From JANELJ01 sp024511395 (GTDB lineage: Bacteria; Pseudomonadota; Gammaproteobacteria; GRL18): a stretch of DNA of 64,000 nt. The notes beneath the pieces were generated by a model that worked only from the letters and a program-made list of their open reading frames with translations, searched no databases and was not told where the DNA came from. The stretch covers positions 2,914,001 to 2,978,000 of the forward strand of contig OY820613.1 of assembly GCA_963681975.1 (NCBI GenBank). The letters are read 5' to 3'. Positions 45,457 to 55,633 of this stretch are shown here, piece by piece. The position numbers and the translations under genes are program-made. Numbering within the stretch: position 1 is the first letter of the stretch; the number at the start of each line of letters is the position of its first letter.

Positions 45457-47721
45457 ATGACTGATACTGAAACCATGACCATACTGGAAAGTTACCGCAT
45501 CCAGTTAAAATGCAGTTTTGAACAGATTGATAATGTCTTTGACGACTGTCTGGAAGAAGCACTGCTGAGCTTTAGTGAACAGGGGGTAAAAGACTACCTG
45601 TCCGGTGCCTCATTAGTGTGTATGATTGGTCGTGGTTTTGAGCCGGTACTGGTCTATATGGAGGAACTGCCGCAGATTGTTCGCCATACTGATGAGACCA
45701 TGCTCAATATCATCTCCAAATGTGTCTGGGACATGTCCCGTACCCCCAATGGTAAAGCCATTCTGCTGTTTTTGCAGTCACTTCCGGAAGCTGCCCGCCG
45801 CCTGGGTAGTGCAGAACAGTTTCAGCATTATATCGATGTAGTCTTTGATATGATGAAAAACACTACCCGCTCTATTCATGGTCATATTGACACCATTTCC
45901 AGTACCGGTCTGCCGGAATTTATGGAACATGCCCCTTACCTCCTGAGTCAACTTTCCATTGAAGGACTGCGTAACTGGGTGCAGTACGGTGCAGATAACT
46001 ACCGCAACCACCCAGAGCGTCAGAAAGATTATTTCAGTCTGCAGTCTGCCGATAGTCGTGCGGTATTACAGCGTGAACGTCATGGTACCCTGTTTTCTGA
46101 TAATGAACGTAAACTCAACTTATACCTGAAAAGCCTGTGGGAAGACAGCGACCATTTTGTGCCCTATTCTATGGGCTGGGATGAACTGCGCAAACCGGTA
46201 CCCTATTATGATAGCCTGGGTATTCGAATTCCTGATGTCTATGACGACAAGGATGACATCCGCGGTATTGATCGCTATCGTGCCACTATTGCCCATATTG
46301 CCGCCCACAGACGCTGGACCGAAGCAGTTTTTGCAGATAACTTCAGCCCTTTTCAGCGTATTGCTATCGAAGTCTTTGAAGATGCCCGGGTTGAATACCT
46401 GAGCATTAAAAAATACCCTGGTCTGCGCCATATATTTATGGCTCTGCATCCGGTGCCGCCGGAAGGTTTCTGCGATGAAGAACATAATTCCTGTCTGCGC
46501 TATCGCCTGGCTATGCTATCCCGCGGCCTGCTGAATCCGAATCACGGCTATAAAAATGAAGCAATAAATGACTTTATTGGCCGTTTTCATGAAGTTATGA
46601 CTCAGGGCAATACCACTACCAAAGACATGGCTCAGTTAGGGATCTCCTTTATTGCCCGTACCAAACAGGCCAGTGACTCCTTCCCTAATGTAACTTTTGA
46701 TTACACTGAAGTGGATTATCGTGATGATAACCGCCATATGTGGATGTTTATTGAAGAAGGCGATGAAGAAGAAGCCTTTGACGATAAAAAACAGTTTGAA
46801 CGCGATGAACACGAGGTGGACAAGCTGCCGCCGCGCCATTATCCGGAATGGGATTACAATACCAAAACCTACCGTCCGGACTGGGTCAGCCTGTATGAAA
46901 AACTGCACTACAAGGGCAGCCCTGAAAAAATTGATCAGATCCTGGCCAAGCATGATGCTCTGGCCAAACGCCTGAAAAAACTGCTGGAACTGTTAAAACC
47001 CCAGCAAATGGTACGTATCCGCTACCAGGAAGACGGTTCTGAACTGGATCTGGATGTGGCAATCCGTTCCCTGATTGACTTTAAGAGTGGGCATACCCCG
47101 GATCCACGAATTAATATGAGCCATCGTAATGACGGTCGTGATATTGCAGTTATGCTGCTGCTGGACCTGTCCGCATCCTTACATGAAGTACCTGAAGGCA
47201 GTGAACTGTCACTGCTGGAACTGAGCCGTGAAGCCGTCTCATTACTGGCTTTAACCATTGAACAGTTAAATGATCCCTTTGCCATTGCCGGCTTCCATTC
47301 TGATACCCGCCATAATGTCCGTTATCTGCACATTAAAGGTTATAGTGAACACTGGGATGATGAAGTTAAGGGACGCCTGTCCGCCATGGAAGCTGGTTTT
47401 TCTACCCGTATGGGTGCACCCATACGTCATGCTGCCCATTACCTGGAAAATCAGCCGGCAGACAAGAAGTTACTGCTGATAATGACCGATGGTGAACCTT
47501 CAGATATTGATGTGGATGATGAGCGCCTGTTAATTGAGGATACCCGTAAAGCGGTAGAAGAGCTGTCCAGTAAAAATATCCACACTCACTGCATCAGCCT
47601 GGACCAGAAAGCCGATGAGTATATTGGTGATATCTTCGGCAAAAATGGTTATACCGTCATCGATCATGTAGAAAAACTACCGGAAAAACTGCCTCAGTTA
47701 TTTATGGCATTAACCAAGTAA
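45457..47721 (+). CDS. cbbO: RubisCO activase adaptor CbbO (VWA domain)
   Basis: 754 residues. The N-terminal helical region (LESYRIQLKCSFEQIDNVFDDCLEEALLSF...) and middle part are typical of CbbO. The C-terminal von Willebrand A domain has the MIDAS motif in MLLLDLSASLHE (Asp about 570) with TRMGAPIRHAA and LLIMTDGEPSDID. CbbO binds RubisCO through the MIDAS and bridges it to CbbQ. It lies 54 bp after cbbQ. Confidence 0.94.
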   Translation: MTDTETMTILESYRIQLKCSFEQIDNVFDDCLEEALLSFSEQGVKDYLSGASLVCMIGRGFEPVLVYMEELPQIVRHTDETMLNIISKCVWDMSRTPNGKAILLFLQSLPEAARRLGSAEQFQHYIDVVFDMMKNTTRSIHGHIDTISSTGLPEFMEHAPYLLSQLSIEGLRNWVQYGADNYRNHPERQKDYFSLQSADSRAVLQRERHGTLFSDNERKLNLYLKSLWEDSDHFVPYSMGWDELRKPVPYYDSLGIRIPDVYDDKDDIRGIDRYRATIAHIAAHRRWTEAVFADNFSPFQRIAIEVFEDARVEYLSIKKYPGLRHIFMALHPVPPEGFCDEEHNSCLRYRLAMLSRGLLNPNHGYKNEAINDFIGRFHEVMTQGNTTTKDMAQLGISFIARTKQASDSFPNVTFDYTEVDYRDDNRHMWMFIEEGDEEEAFDDKKQFERDEHEVDKLPPRHYPEWDYNTKTYRPDWVSLYEKLHYKGSPEKIDQILAKHDALAKRLKKLLELLKPQQMVRIRYQEDGSELDLDVAIRSLIDFKSGHTPDPRINMSHRNDGRDIAVMLLLDLSASLHEVPEGSELSLLELSREAVSLLALTIEQLNDPFAIAGFHSDTRHNVRYLHIKGYSEHWDDEVKGRLSAMEAGFSTRMGAPIRHAAHYLENQPADKKLLLIMTDGEPSDIDVDDERLLIEDTRKAVEELSSKNIHTHCISLDQKADEYIGDIFGKNGYTVIDHVEKLPEKLPQLFMALTK

Positions 47722-47826
47722 TATAAATCAGGAAAAAACCACTTTTTTTGCTAACTGCTTACAGATTTTTCCACATAAGAGTCTATACTCAAAATTCAAG
47801 GCGTTATTATTTACCTGGAATAACCA

Positions 47827-48729
47827 ATGAAAGCAGCAGTTTCGGCTCAGACCTTTAAAATCCTGATCTTAGTATTACTTGTTAGCATTTACAACAGCCT
47901 GTTTTTTGATAAACGCCTGTCGAATGATAATTCCATCAGCTGCTCCGGCTGTCATAATCTGGCTAACGGCGGTACAGATAACCTGCAGTTTTCTATTGGC
48001 GTCAACGGCGCCACAGGCAAAATTAATACCCCCACCGTTTATAACACCCATCTTAACCTAGCCCAGTTCTGGGATGGCCGAGCTTCTAACCAGATCGAAC
48101 AGGTCAGCGGCCCCGTTGAAAATCCGCTGGAAATGGCTGCCACCTGGCCTGATATTATCCGCAAGCTGGGCTAGGATAAAGATTTTATGCGCCGTTACAG
48201 GAAAATTTATGGTGATAAACTTGAAGCATGTAGTCTGATTAATGCCATAGCCACTTATGAACAGTCACTGACCACCGTGAATTCCCCTTTTGATCGCTTC
48301 CTGGCCGGTGATAAAAATGCCATATCATTACAGGCACGTGAAGGTTACCAGATATTTAAATCCTACGGTTGTACCGCCTGTCATCAGGGCGCTAATGTGG
48401 GTGGTAACATGTACCAGAAAATGGGGGTCATGGCTGACTATTTTGAAGAGCGCGGCACCCCGATTACCAAAGCCAACCTGGGTCGCTACAACGTCACCCA
48501 TGATGATTATAACAAGTTTACCTTTAAGGTACCCAGTCTCAGGCTGGTGGTTCTGAACGCACCCTATTTTCATGATGGTTCCGTTAGCAGCCTGGAACAG
48601 GCCATTAATAAAATGGCCCGCTATCAGCTAGGTAGAGAAATCTCTGCAGAGGATGTACAGAAGGTTATTGCCTTTCTGAAAACTCTGGTCGGTGAGCATA
48701 AAGAGCTGACTCCGCCAGCGGCCGAATAA
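47827..48729 (+). pseudogene. Dihaem cytochrome c peroxidase-like gene, one TAG
   Basis: The first part (47827-48174) has a membrane/signal start, FFDKRLSNDNSISCSGCHNLANGG (first CxxCH) and NTPTVYNTHLNLAQFWDGRA. It stops at TAG in RKLG*DKDF (48172-48174). The same frame continues through EACSLINAIATYEQSLTTVNSPFDRF, GYQIFKSYGCTACHQGANVGG (second CxxCH), FKVPSLRLVVLNAPYFHDGSV and QKVIAFLKTL. This is the CcpA/MauG-type fold reducing H2O2 in the periplasm. The stretch between the signal and FFDKRL also looks short for the family. A single base change may be the only truly inactivating lesion. Confidence 0.8.
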
Positions 48730-49539
48730 GCTTATGAAAAAAGAACAGTACGCACTTATCACTTATCTGCTGTTTTTTGTGGTTACGGCCACCGTGGTTT
48801 CAGTGCTCTATAAACGCAATCAGCAATTAGAAGAATATGACCTGATCCAGCATAAGCTGGAACAGTTATTTAGATTGAGGAACACGAAATCTTTATTAGC
48901 GGCAGTATCGGTATTACGGTTTATCCTGATGATGCTAGAAATTCAACCCAGATGTTAAGTAATGCGGATATGGCTATGTACCAAGCCAAGGAAGCAGGTA
49001 GAAATACCTATCGTTTCTATACCGAAGAAATGAATCAGGAAATGAAAAACCGCCTGCAGCTTGAAAAAGATATGCGTAATGCCCTGGCACACAATGAATT
49101 TGTACTGGAATACCAGCCCATTATCGATAGCCAGAGCAATCCGGTTGTTCATGCCGAAGCCCTGATACGCTGGCAGCATCCGGAACTGGGTCATATTGCA
49201 CCGGATAAATTTATTCATCTGGCCGAAGAAACCGGCTTTATTATCCAGCTGGGAGAATGGGTGTTACGCACTGCTGTCAGCCAGATAAATCTATGGTTAA
49301 AAGATGGTCTGCAGCCATTTTCTGTAGCAGTCAATATTTCTTCCAGGCAACTGGAATCCAATATTTTAATTAACCTGAGATCTGGATAAGAACCCAGTCA
49401 TTTACCTAAATACAGAGAGTTTTCATATCACTCTCATCTATTCTGATTGTCGGCTTGTCTTTTTTATGACAATAGGCAATCAGAGAACCAATAAGGTTCA
49501 ACATAAAACCACTTACGCTTCTATGATGCATATTCTGGC

Positions 49540-49685
49540 CGATCATGAACACTGATTCTGATTTATCGTGAACACTGTTTCTGAACCATCATGAACACCC
49601 ATTCTGTTCTATCGTGAACGCCGATTCTGATCTCATCGTGAACACTTTTACTGTTTTTCCAGAATCAGTGTTCACGATGGTTCAG
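49540..49685 (+). repeat. IS21 sub-terminal repeats
   Basis: Six or so degenerate repeats of ATCRTGAACAC followed by NGATTCTGA, in alternating spacing, then an inverted copy (AGAATCAGTGTTCACGATGG). These are the expected transposase-binding repeats of IS21 ends. The right end (52090-52170) carries the inverted counterparts. Confidence 0.75.
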
Positions 49686-49744
49686 AATCCTTTCCCACAC
49701 ATTGATATTCAATAACTGCTAACCTCCCTGATTTTTATTGGGGA

Positions 49745-51301
49745 ATGGTTATGCCAACAAAGAGACTATCAATGCGACAATTACGAACAATATTAAGACT
49801 CAGACTGCAAGCCAAACTCAGCCTGCGCCAGATAAAAACCAGCCTGCGATTAAGCCTGGGTGCCGTACAAAAAATCTGCAGTAAAGCAGAGGCTCTTGAT
49901 CTGGACTGGCCCGCCATTGAACAACTGGACGATCAACAACTGGCCAGTCGGTTTTACCCCCAGGCCGATACCCGGGTTTCCAGCGCATTCCAGCTCCCTG
50001 ACTGGTCAGAGGTCTATCGGGAACTCAAACGCAAAGGAATGACCAGGCTCCTGCTTTGGGAAGAATACACACAACAATACCCAAACCGCTGTTACAGCTA
50101 TCCACAGTACTGCATGCTGTACCAGCAATGGCAAAAGAAACAGAAACGCTCCATGCGTCAGCATCATAAGGCGGGAGAAAAACTCTTTGTTGATTATGCC
50201 GGTCAAACCGTTCCTGTTGTTCAGCAGGACACTGGTGAAATTCAGTTTGCCCGGATTTTTGTTGCCGTATTAGGTGCTTCCAATTACACCTATGCAGAAG
50301 CTACCTGGAGCCAACGCCTGCCGGACTGGATCGGCAGTCATGTAAGAACCTTTGAATTTATAAAAGGGGTTCCCGTACTGTTAATTCCTGATAATCTTAA
50401 AAGCAGTACCACCCGGGCCTGTCGGTACGATCCGGATATTAATATGTCTTACCAGCAGATGGCGGCTCATTATGGTACAGCCTTCGTTCCTGCCAGACCC
50501 CGAAAGCCTCAGGATAAAGCCAAAGCTGAAGTGGGTGTGCAGATTATAGAACGCTGGATCCTGGCTCGTTTACGTCATCAAACGTTCTTCTCACTGACAG
50601 AGCTCAATCAGCAGATCCATGGCCTGCTTGAAGAGGTCAACAACAAACCCTTTAAGCAGCTTAAAGGCACCCGGCAACAGTGGTTTGACTTGCTGGATAA
50701 ACCGGCACTGCTGCCACTGCCCAAACAGGCGTTTGAGTTTACTGAAATCAAAACCGTCAAAGTCAATGTGGATTACCATATTCAGTTTGACGGACACCTG
50801 TATTCAGTACCTCATCATCTGGTGGGTGAAAAACCGGAAGTGCATGCCAAAGCATTCTTAATAGAGATGTACTTTCATAACCGGTGCATCTGTCAGCATG
50901 CCAGACAATACCATTCTGGTACCACCACCGTACCGGCCCATATGCCAGAGCGCCATAAGAAACACCATCAATGGACACCAGGGCGATTAATGAACTGGGC
51001 TAAGGATATTGGTGATGAAGTGCTTATCCGGGTTAAAAGCCAGTTGAAACAAAAGCAGCATGAAGAGCAGGCTTACCGGGTTTGCCCGGGCTTACTCAAT
51101 CTGTCCCGACAATATCCTAATGAGCGTTTAAATAAGGCCTGCCAGATTGCCAATCATAAAAATCTCAACCGGCTGAAGCACATTAAGTCTATATTGCTCA
51201 GCAATCAGGATAAGTTACAGCCTGACTTCTTTGAACAGAAAGAACCTTCTTCATTACCACAGTCTCATGAGAACATTCGTGGCCCCAAAAGCTATCACTA
51301 A
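49745..51301 (+). CDS. istA: IS21 transposase IstA
   Basis: 518 residues. The N-terminal helix-turn-helix (MRQLRTILRLRLQAKLSLRQIKTSLRLSLGAVQKICSKA) is followed by the rve DDE core: GEKLFVDYAGQTVPVVQ (Asp), VPVLLIPDNLKSSTTRA (Asp), KAKAEVGVQIIERWILARLR (Glu). A C-terminal Mu-like beta-barrel region follows (VDYHIQFDGHLYSVPHHLVGEKPEV). All parts intact. It cuts and joins the IS21 ends with help from IstB. Confidence 0.92.
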   Translation: MVMPTKRLSMRQLRTILRLRLQAKLSLRQIKTSLRLSLGAVQKICSKAEALDLDWPAIEQLDDQQLASRFYPQADTRVSSAFQLPDWSEVYRELKRKGMTRLLLWEEYTQQYPNRCYSYPQYCMLYQQWQKKQKRSMRQHHKAGEKLFVDYAGQTVPVVQQDTGEIQFARIFVAVLGASNYTYAEATWSQRLPDWIGSHVRTFEFIKGVPVLLIPDNLKSSTTRACRYDPDINMSYQQMAAHYGTAFVPARPRKPQDKAKAEVGVQIIERWILARLRHQTFFSLTELNQQIHGLLEEVNNKPFKQLKGTRQQWFDLLDKPALLPLPKQAFEFTEIKTVKVNVDYHIQFDGHLYSVPHHLVGEKPEVHAKAFLIEMYFHNRCICQHARQYHSGTTTVPAHMPERHKKHHQWTPGRLMNWAKDIGDEVLIRVKSQLKQKQHEEQAYRVCPGLLNLSRQYPNERLNKACQIANHKNLNRLKHIKSILLSNQDKLQPDFFEQKEPSSLPQSHENIRGPKSYH

Positions 51302-51316
51302 CCAGGGAGTATCAGC

Positions 51317-52072
51317 ATGTTAGAACAAACCATTACCCAACTTCGACAATTAAAACTCACCAGCATGGCCGATGCCCTGCTTAGCCAGATTGAGCAGCCG
51401 GGCACCTATGAAGGCCTGTCCTTTGAGCAGCGAATACAATTACTGGCCGACAGCGAAGCCCGGGAAAGAGAGCAGAGAAAGCAAAAGCGGCTGATTAAAG
51501 CCGCCCGCTTTAAACTGGCTGCACATGCCCAGGATATTGATTATCTGCATCCCGGAGGTTTACAGCAATCTGTCATGGCTTCACTTCTGCAATGTGACTG
51601 GTTAAACAAAGCTCAGAACATTCTGATCACTGGCCCCTGTGGCAGTGGTAAAACCTTTATTGCCTGTGCACCGGGGCATACGGCGTGTATGAAAGGTCAT
51701 AGTGTTAAATATTACCGGTTGTCCCGGTTATTAATGATGCTTACCCGGAGCAAAGCAGACGGTACTTACCTCAAAACACTTCAGTCTCTGGCCAAAACAG
51801 AGCTGCTGATCATTGATGACTGGGGACTGGAACTGTTAAAAGCGGTACAGCGCAATGACTTAATGGAATTGATGGATGATCGCCATGGACATGCATCAAC
51901 CATTATGCTCAGTCAGTTACCCACTGATCAGTGGCATCAGTCTATCGGTGACAATACGATTGCCGATGCCATTTTAGATCGGCTTATGCACAATGCCCAC
52001 CGACTTAAATTAAAAGGTGAATCGATGCGAAAAACACGCTCATCATTGACGGATGGTGAACACTTAGGGTAA
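51317..52072 (+). CDS. istB: IS21 helper ATPase IstB
   Basis: 251 residues, AAA+ ATPase. LEQTITQLRQLKLTSMADALL is the usual start. Walker A is GPCGSGKTFIA (about 110-120) and Walker B LLIIDDWGLELL. The segment IACAPGHTACMKGHSVKY differs from the usual ALGHKACRQG, so one or two residues in the P-loop helix look substituted. It selects the target DNA for IstA. The start lies 15 bp after istA. Confidence 0.9.
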   Translation: MLEQTITQLRQLKLTSMADALLSQIEQPGTYEGLSFEQRIQLLADSEAREREQRKQKRLIKAARFKLAAHAQDIDYLHPGGLQQSVMASLLQCDWLNKAQNILITGPCGSGKTFIACAPGHTACMKGHSVKYYRLSRLLMMLTRSKADGTYLKTLQSLAKTELLIIDDWGLELLKAVQRNDLMELMDDRHGHASTIMLSQLPTDQWHQSIGDNTIADAILDRLMHNAHRLKLKGESMRKTRSSLTDGEHLG

Positions 52073-52176
52073 AAAGACTGTACGCCAATGTGTGGGCAGG
52101 GTTGGGTGTTCACGATAGAACAGAATGGGTGTTCATGATGGATCAGAATTGGTGTTCACCATCAGCAGAATACGCA

Positions 52177-52853
52177 TCCCACAATGCAATGGCACGTGGT
52201 TTCATGTTTCGTCTGACATTGGTAATAAGCCCGACATCCTGTTCAAACAGTTCATCACTTAAAAGACTGGAGACATAGCCTTTGTCACCATAAAGCTTTC
52301 CATATAAGTCTTTGGCCATTTCAGGAACCGGTTTTCTGTCATCTACATTACCGGCCGTCAATTTAGTGCCCAGTATTTCACCTTTATGATTAATGATCAG
52401 GTGAACTTTAAACCCATAGAACCACCCCATGGTCGATTTGCCTCGCTGAGCAACACCATCAAAGACTTTATGCCTGGGTATGCGAATGTTTTGGCATACT
52501 TTAATGCTGCTCGCATCAACAAAGGCAATTCCGGTGGGCTTTCCTTTGCAATGAGTAAAGTAAGCGCATAATGGCAACACCGATGACATCACTCACAGGA
52601 AACGGCTATAGCTCAATAAATTTGGAAACTCTTTCCTAAGATGTTGATGCACATGGCATAAATAATAACTCTTAAAATCTTTGTAATGTGACTGATGAAA
52701 GTTAATCAGGATAGTCATCAGTTCACCGGGGCTCATTACACCTTGTCGTCTTCTCTTTTTATCACCGGATTCCAGCAGTGTTTTTTCCCATTCAGGATAA
52801 AAGAACTGGTTGAAATCATCAATATTACAATACAATTCATCTATAGTAGTCAC
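52177..52853 (-). pseudogene. IS982 transposase, copy 3, cut by IS21
   Basis: TIDELYCNIDDFNQFFYPEW from 52853 to SYSRFL, the shared in-frame TGA (52593-52595), then VMSSVLPLCAYF (one Val fewer than copy 1) to RNMKPRAIALWD, where IS21 begins. The C-terminal remainder lies at 49405-49526. Some residues at the junction are gone. Confidence 0.8.
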
Positions 52854-53448
52854 TTGCCTGTTCCTTGTTCAAATTCATTTGATTTGGTCATTAAATGATC
52901 TGATCGAGAAACAGGCATTTAGTTCAATATTTTTTAGTTCTTATCCAGAATTCAGGTTAATTAAACTGCTCAGCGAACTGTTAACTGAAATTCCTTTGCC
53001 CAGTCATTCTCTGACCCTGGAAATGACTGAAAGCCTGTTAATTGAAAACTCCAGCCGTTCCAATAATGCCCTGGAAAAATTCCGTGAACTGGGGGTCAAC
53101 CTGTCTATTGATGATTTTGGTACCGGTTATTCCTCACTGAGTTATTTAAAACAGTTCCCTATGGATATTTTAAAAATTGATAAGTCCTTTATCCATGATA
53201 TTACCCAGGATAAGGATGATGCCATTCTGACCACCGCAATTATTGACCTAGCCCATAACTTTAACCTGAAGTTTATTGCCGAAGGTGTTGAAACCATACG
53301 CCAGTTAAACTTCCTGAAACAGAACGGCTGTGACATGATACAGGGCTATTATTACAGTCAGCCCCTACCTGCCGATGATTTCTACCACTATTGTCTCAAA
53401 CAGAACCGGCAGCAGAATTCTATAAAACCATCTAACGGAACCTGAATA

Positions 53449-54027
53449 ATGATTATTGATCTGATCCGCCATAGCAGTCCGGTGGGCAGTAAAATGTATC
53501 GCGGCCACAGCATTGACCACCCCCTGTCTGAACAAGGCTGGCAGCAGATGCGTGAGTGTGTAGGGGATTATAATTTATGGGATGTGATCATCAGCTCTCC
53601 CCTGCTGCGCTGCAGTGAATTTGCCAGGGAACTGCACCAGCACCATAATATTCCCCTGGAAATAATGGATAACCTTAAAGAAGTGGGTTTCGGCAGTTGG
53701 GAAGGTAAGGATGCCAATGACATTGATCGAGAAGAGTTTTTAAGCTTCTATCATAACCCCATGAACAATCGCCCTGCAGGCAGTGAACACCTAGAAGATT
53801 TTATTAACCGGGTAGTACAGAGCTGGAAGAAAATTCTCTGTAAACATCATGGCAAACATATTTTAATTGTTGCCCATGCCGGGGTTATACGGGCGGTTAT
53901 TGCCCATATTCTTTATAGTGAACCGGTAGATATGTATAAAATTGCCGTGGAAAACGGCAGGATCTACCGCATAGAAGTGACTGAACGTTCCGGGCCGGTT
54001 TTAAAAATGTTAAATGTGACATTATAA
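53449..54027 (+). CDS. Histidine phosphatase family protein
   Basis: 192 residues, phosphoglycerate mutase-like. The N-terminal catalytic motif is LIRHSSPVG (RHS in place of RHG). The second His is in LIVAHAGVIRAVIAHIL (about 144). The middle part (EVGFGSWEGKDANDIDREEF) matches alpha-ribazole phosphatase/CobC-like enzymes. It starts 3 bp after the EAL gene. IS5-like copy E inserted with its target duplication on the stop codon, leaving the protein unchanged. Substrate uncertain; a second such gene lies in the cob operon. Confidence 0.82.
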   Translation: MIIDLIRHSSPVGSKMYRGHSIDHPLSEQGWQQMRECVGDYNLWDVIISSPLLRCSEFARELHQHHNIPLEIMDNLKEVGFGSWEGKDANDIDREEFLSFYHNPMNNRPAGSEHLEDFINRVVQSWKKILCKHHGKHILIVAHAGVIRAVIAHILYSEPVDMYKIAVENGRIYRIEVTERSGPVLKMLNVTL

Positions 54028-54030
54028 ATA

Positions 54031-55543
54031 GTTCAACCTGAATAATACCGTTTTAAGCCTGACATCAAGCCAGGTTTAAAGCAGCTGATTGCCCCGGTTT
54101 GATAAAAGACCCCATCAAACCGGAAATAATTTTGAGCCACAAAAGCCGGAGCTTATTGAGGCTCTTTCTTAAGTTATGTCCAGCGGCTACCATAACCACA
54201 TTAATGGCATCACCGACTGCACCTTTGAGGTAGCAGCGGTCTAAACGGCCATCGTTTTTCATATGACCGATTTCAGGCTCAATCGCACTGCGCCGTTTTA
54301 ATGCCTTTTTAATACTTCGGGTAACGCCTCGCTTCTGACCTGAGATAAAAACTTTAGTGTCTTTTACTTCATGTCCACGATAACCCCGGTCAACAAAGCA
54401 CTGTTCCGGCTGTACGGCTGTACGGCTGTACGGCTGTAAACTGTTTTATTTGTTCCAGTTGTGGCAGCAAGGTATGTCCATTATAAGGATTGCCCGGACA
54501 ACTTTGAGCGCCAATAACAAAGCCTTCCTTGTTAGTTACCGCGATACTGGTTTTAACTCCAAATTCATAAGGCTTATGAGCTTTGCCTTTACTGATACAC
54601 TCGACTTCCGGTGCATGTAAACTGTAAAGCTTGTTCTTACTGTGCTGCTCCTGCTCAATCAGTTTCTGAGCCTGTTTTAGAGCTACTTCAAACAATGACT
54701 GAATATCAACAGAATAATTGGGCAGTTGTCGTTCAATATCCCGTTTAACACGACCTAAACGGGATTTCAGTTTATTGTTCATTTTCTTCATACGTTTAAA
54801 CTGTTTTGCATAAGCATAACGACTGGCCATTAGTGCATATTGCGGCCCAACCCGATTATAGTTCTGACGCAGTTTAATACCGTGCTCTTTGGACAGTTTA
54901 ACCAGGTTTTCTCTGGCTTTGTTCAGGAGCTTTGAATCGGTTGGAAAAGCGATGTTCTTTTCCTGTACGGTAGTATCTACCGTGACTTTCTTTAAACTGC
55001 CAGGCTTGATAGTTTTACTTTTTAGTCCGGCTTTAATGGTTTCAATCAGTAATTTTTCACTGCCTAATTTACCTGGCCGGTTACGCCATTTGGTCATGGT
55101 CGTAGGGTGTATGGGCATCTTATGCTGAAAGTATTCTTCACCACAGAAATACTGCCAGTACGGATTTTCTGTCCAGCCTTTTACTACCTGTTCATCTGAT
55201 AAATCATGCAGGTGTTTCAGGTAATGCAATCCTGCAATCAAACGAGTGCGTATGGCAGGAGCACCTTTAGTGGATACAAACAAAGCGCCCCATTCTTTAT
55301 CAGGACTTTCCCGGTCTATGTGTTTTGATAACTTAATCAACTCATGGTTTATGTCCAGCATGTTTTCAAGGCGCATCCTGAACAGGTCTTCCTGAGGTAT
55401 TTTTGGCTGTTTCTTTGCTTCATTCTGGTCTGGAAATTTGCAAGGTAATAAGGCTTATTTTACCAAAAACCTGCAAATTTAACACCCATAATCAAGCAAT
55501 ATTTCCTTATAAATCAATGTGCTATGATTTATTCAGGTCGGAC
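54031..55543 (-). mobile_element. IS5-like element, copy E
   Basis: 1,513 bp, ends intact, TAAATA on both sides (54025-54030, 55544-55549). It is 15 bp longer than other copies: two extra 8-bp TGTACGGC units, minus one G near the transposase start. Confidence 0.9.
54065..55423 (-). pseudogene. IS5-like transposase, two frameshifts
   Basis: One G is missing in the third codon region (MKPKKQ becomes ATGAAGCAAAGAAA). The two extra TGTACGGC units at about 54416-54431 shift the frame after FTAVQP. The body between them is open from 55376 to 54390. Confidence 0.85.
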
Positions 55544-55580
55544 TAAATAACGGCCTTAAAACATAATACCCTCATCCTAA

Positions 55581-55601
55581 CCTTCTCCCATAGGGAGAAG
55601 G
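55581..55601. terminator. Hairpin downstream of cobS
   Basis: CCTTCTCCC-ATA-GGGAGAAGG, a perfect 9-bp stem 33 bases past the cobS stop. Same motif class as 8073-8093. Confidence 0.5.
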
Positions 55602-55633
55602 AACTGGGAACAGCTTATCAATATTATTCAGGT

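Larger units (their letters stand above)
49527..52176 (+). mobile_element. IS21-family element inside IS982 copy 3
   Basis: 2,650 bp. Left end TGCATATTCTGGCCGATCAT, right end ATCAGCAGAATACGCA. It carries istA and istB. No target duplication is visible, and about 75 bp of the host IS982 are missing, so a deletion accompanied or followed insertion. It is the likely parent of the mini-element at 6582-6983. Confidence 0.9.
49373..52957 (-). mobile_element. IS982-family element, copy 3 (carries IS21)
   Basis: Left end ACCTGAGATC at 49373 and right end GAATTCAGGT at 52957, flanked by TAATTA on both sides (49367-49372, 52958-52963). The IS21 element replaces about 75 bp of IS982 sequence. The same TAATTA target was used by copy 1. 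Confidence 0.92.
48734..53445 (+). pseudogene. GGDEF-EAL signalling gene, deleted and split by IS982/IS21
   Basis: N-terminus 48734: one membrane helix (YALITYLLFFVVTATVVSVLY), then a deletion with frameshift at about 48870. It resumes within the end of a GGDEF domain (IFISGSIGITVYPDDAR, SNADMAMYQAKEAGR) and goes into an EAL domain (EFVLEYQPIIDSQS, AEALIRWQHPE). It is interrupted at ESNILI (49372) by IS982 copy 3 with IS21 inside. It resumes at 52964 as KLLSELLTEIPLPSHSLTLEMTES, DDFGTGYSSLSYLKQFPMDILKID and ends at 53445. Removing the insertion and one TAATTA restores ESNILIKLLSE exactly. It once turned over c-di-GMP. Confidence 0.88.
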
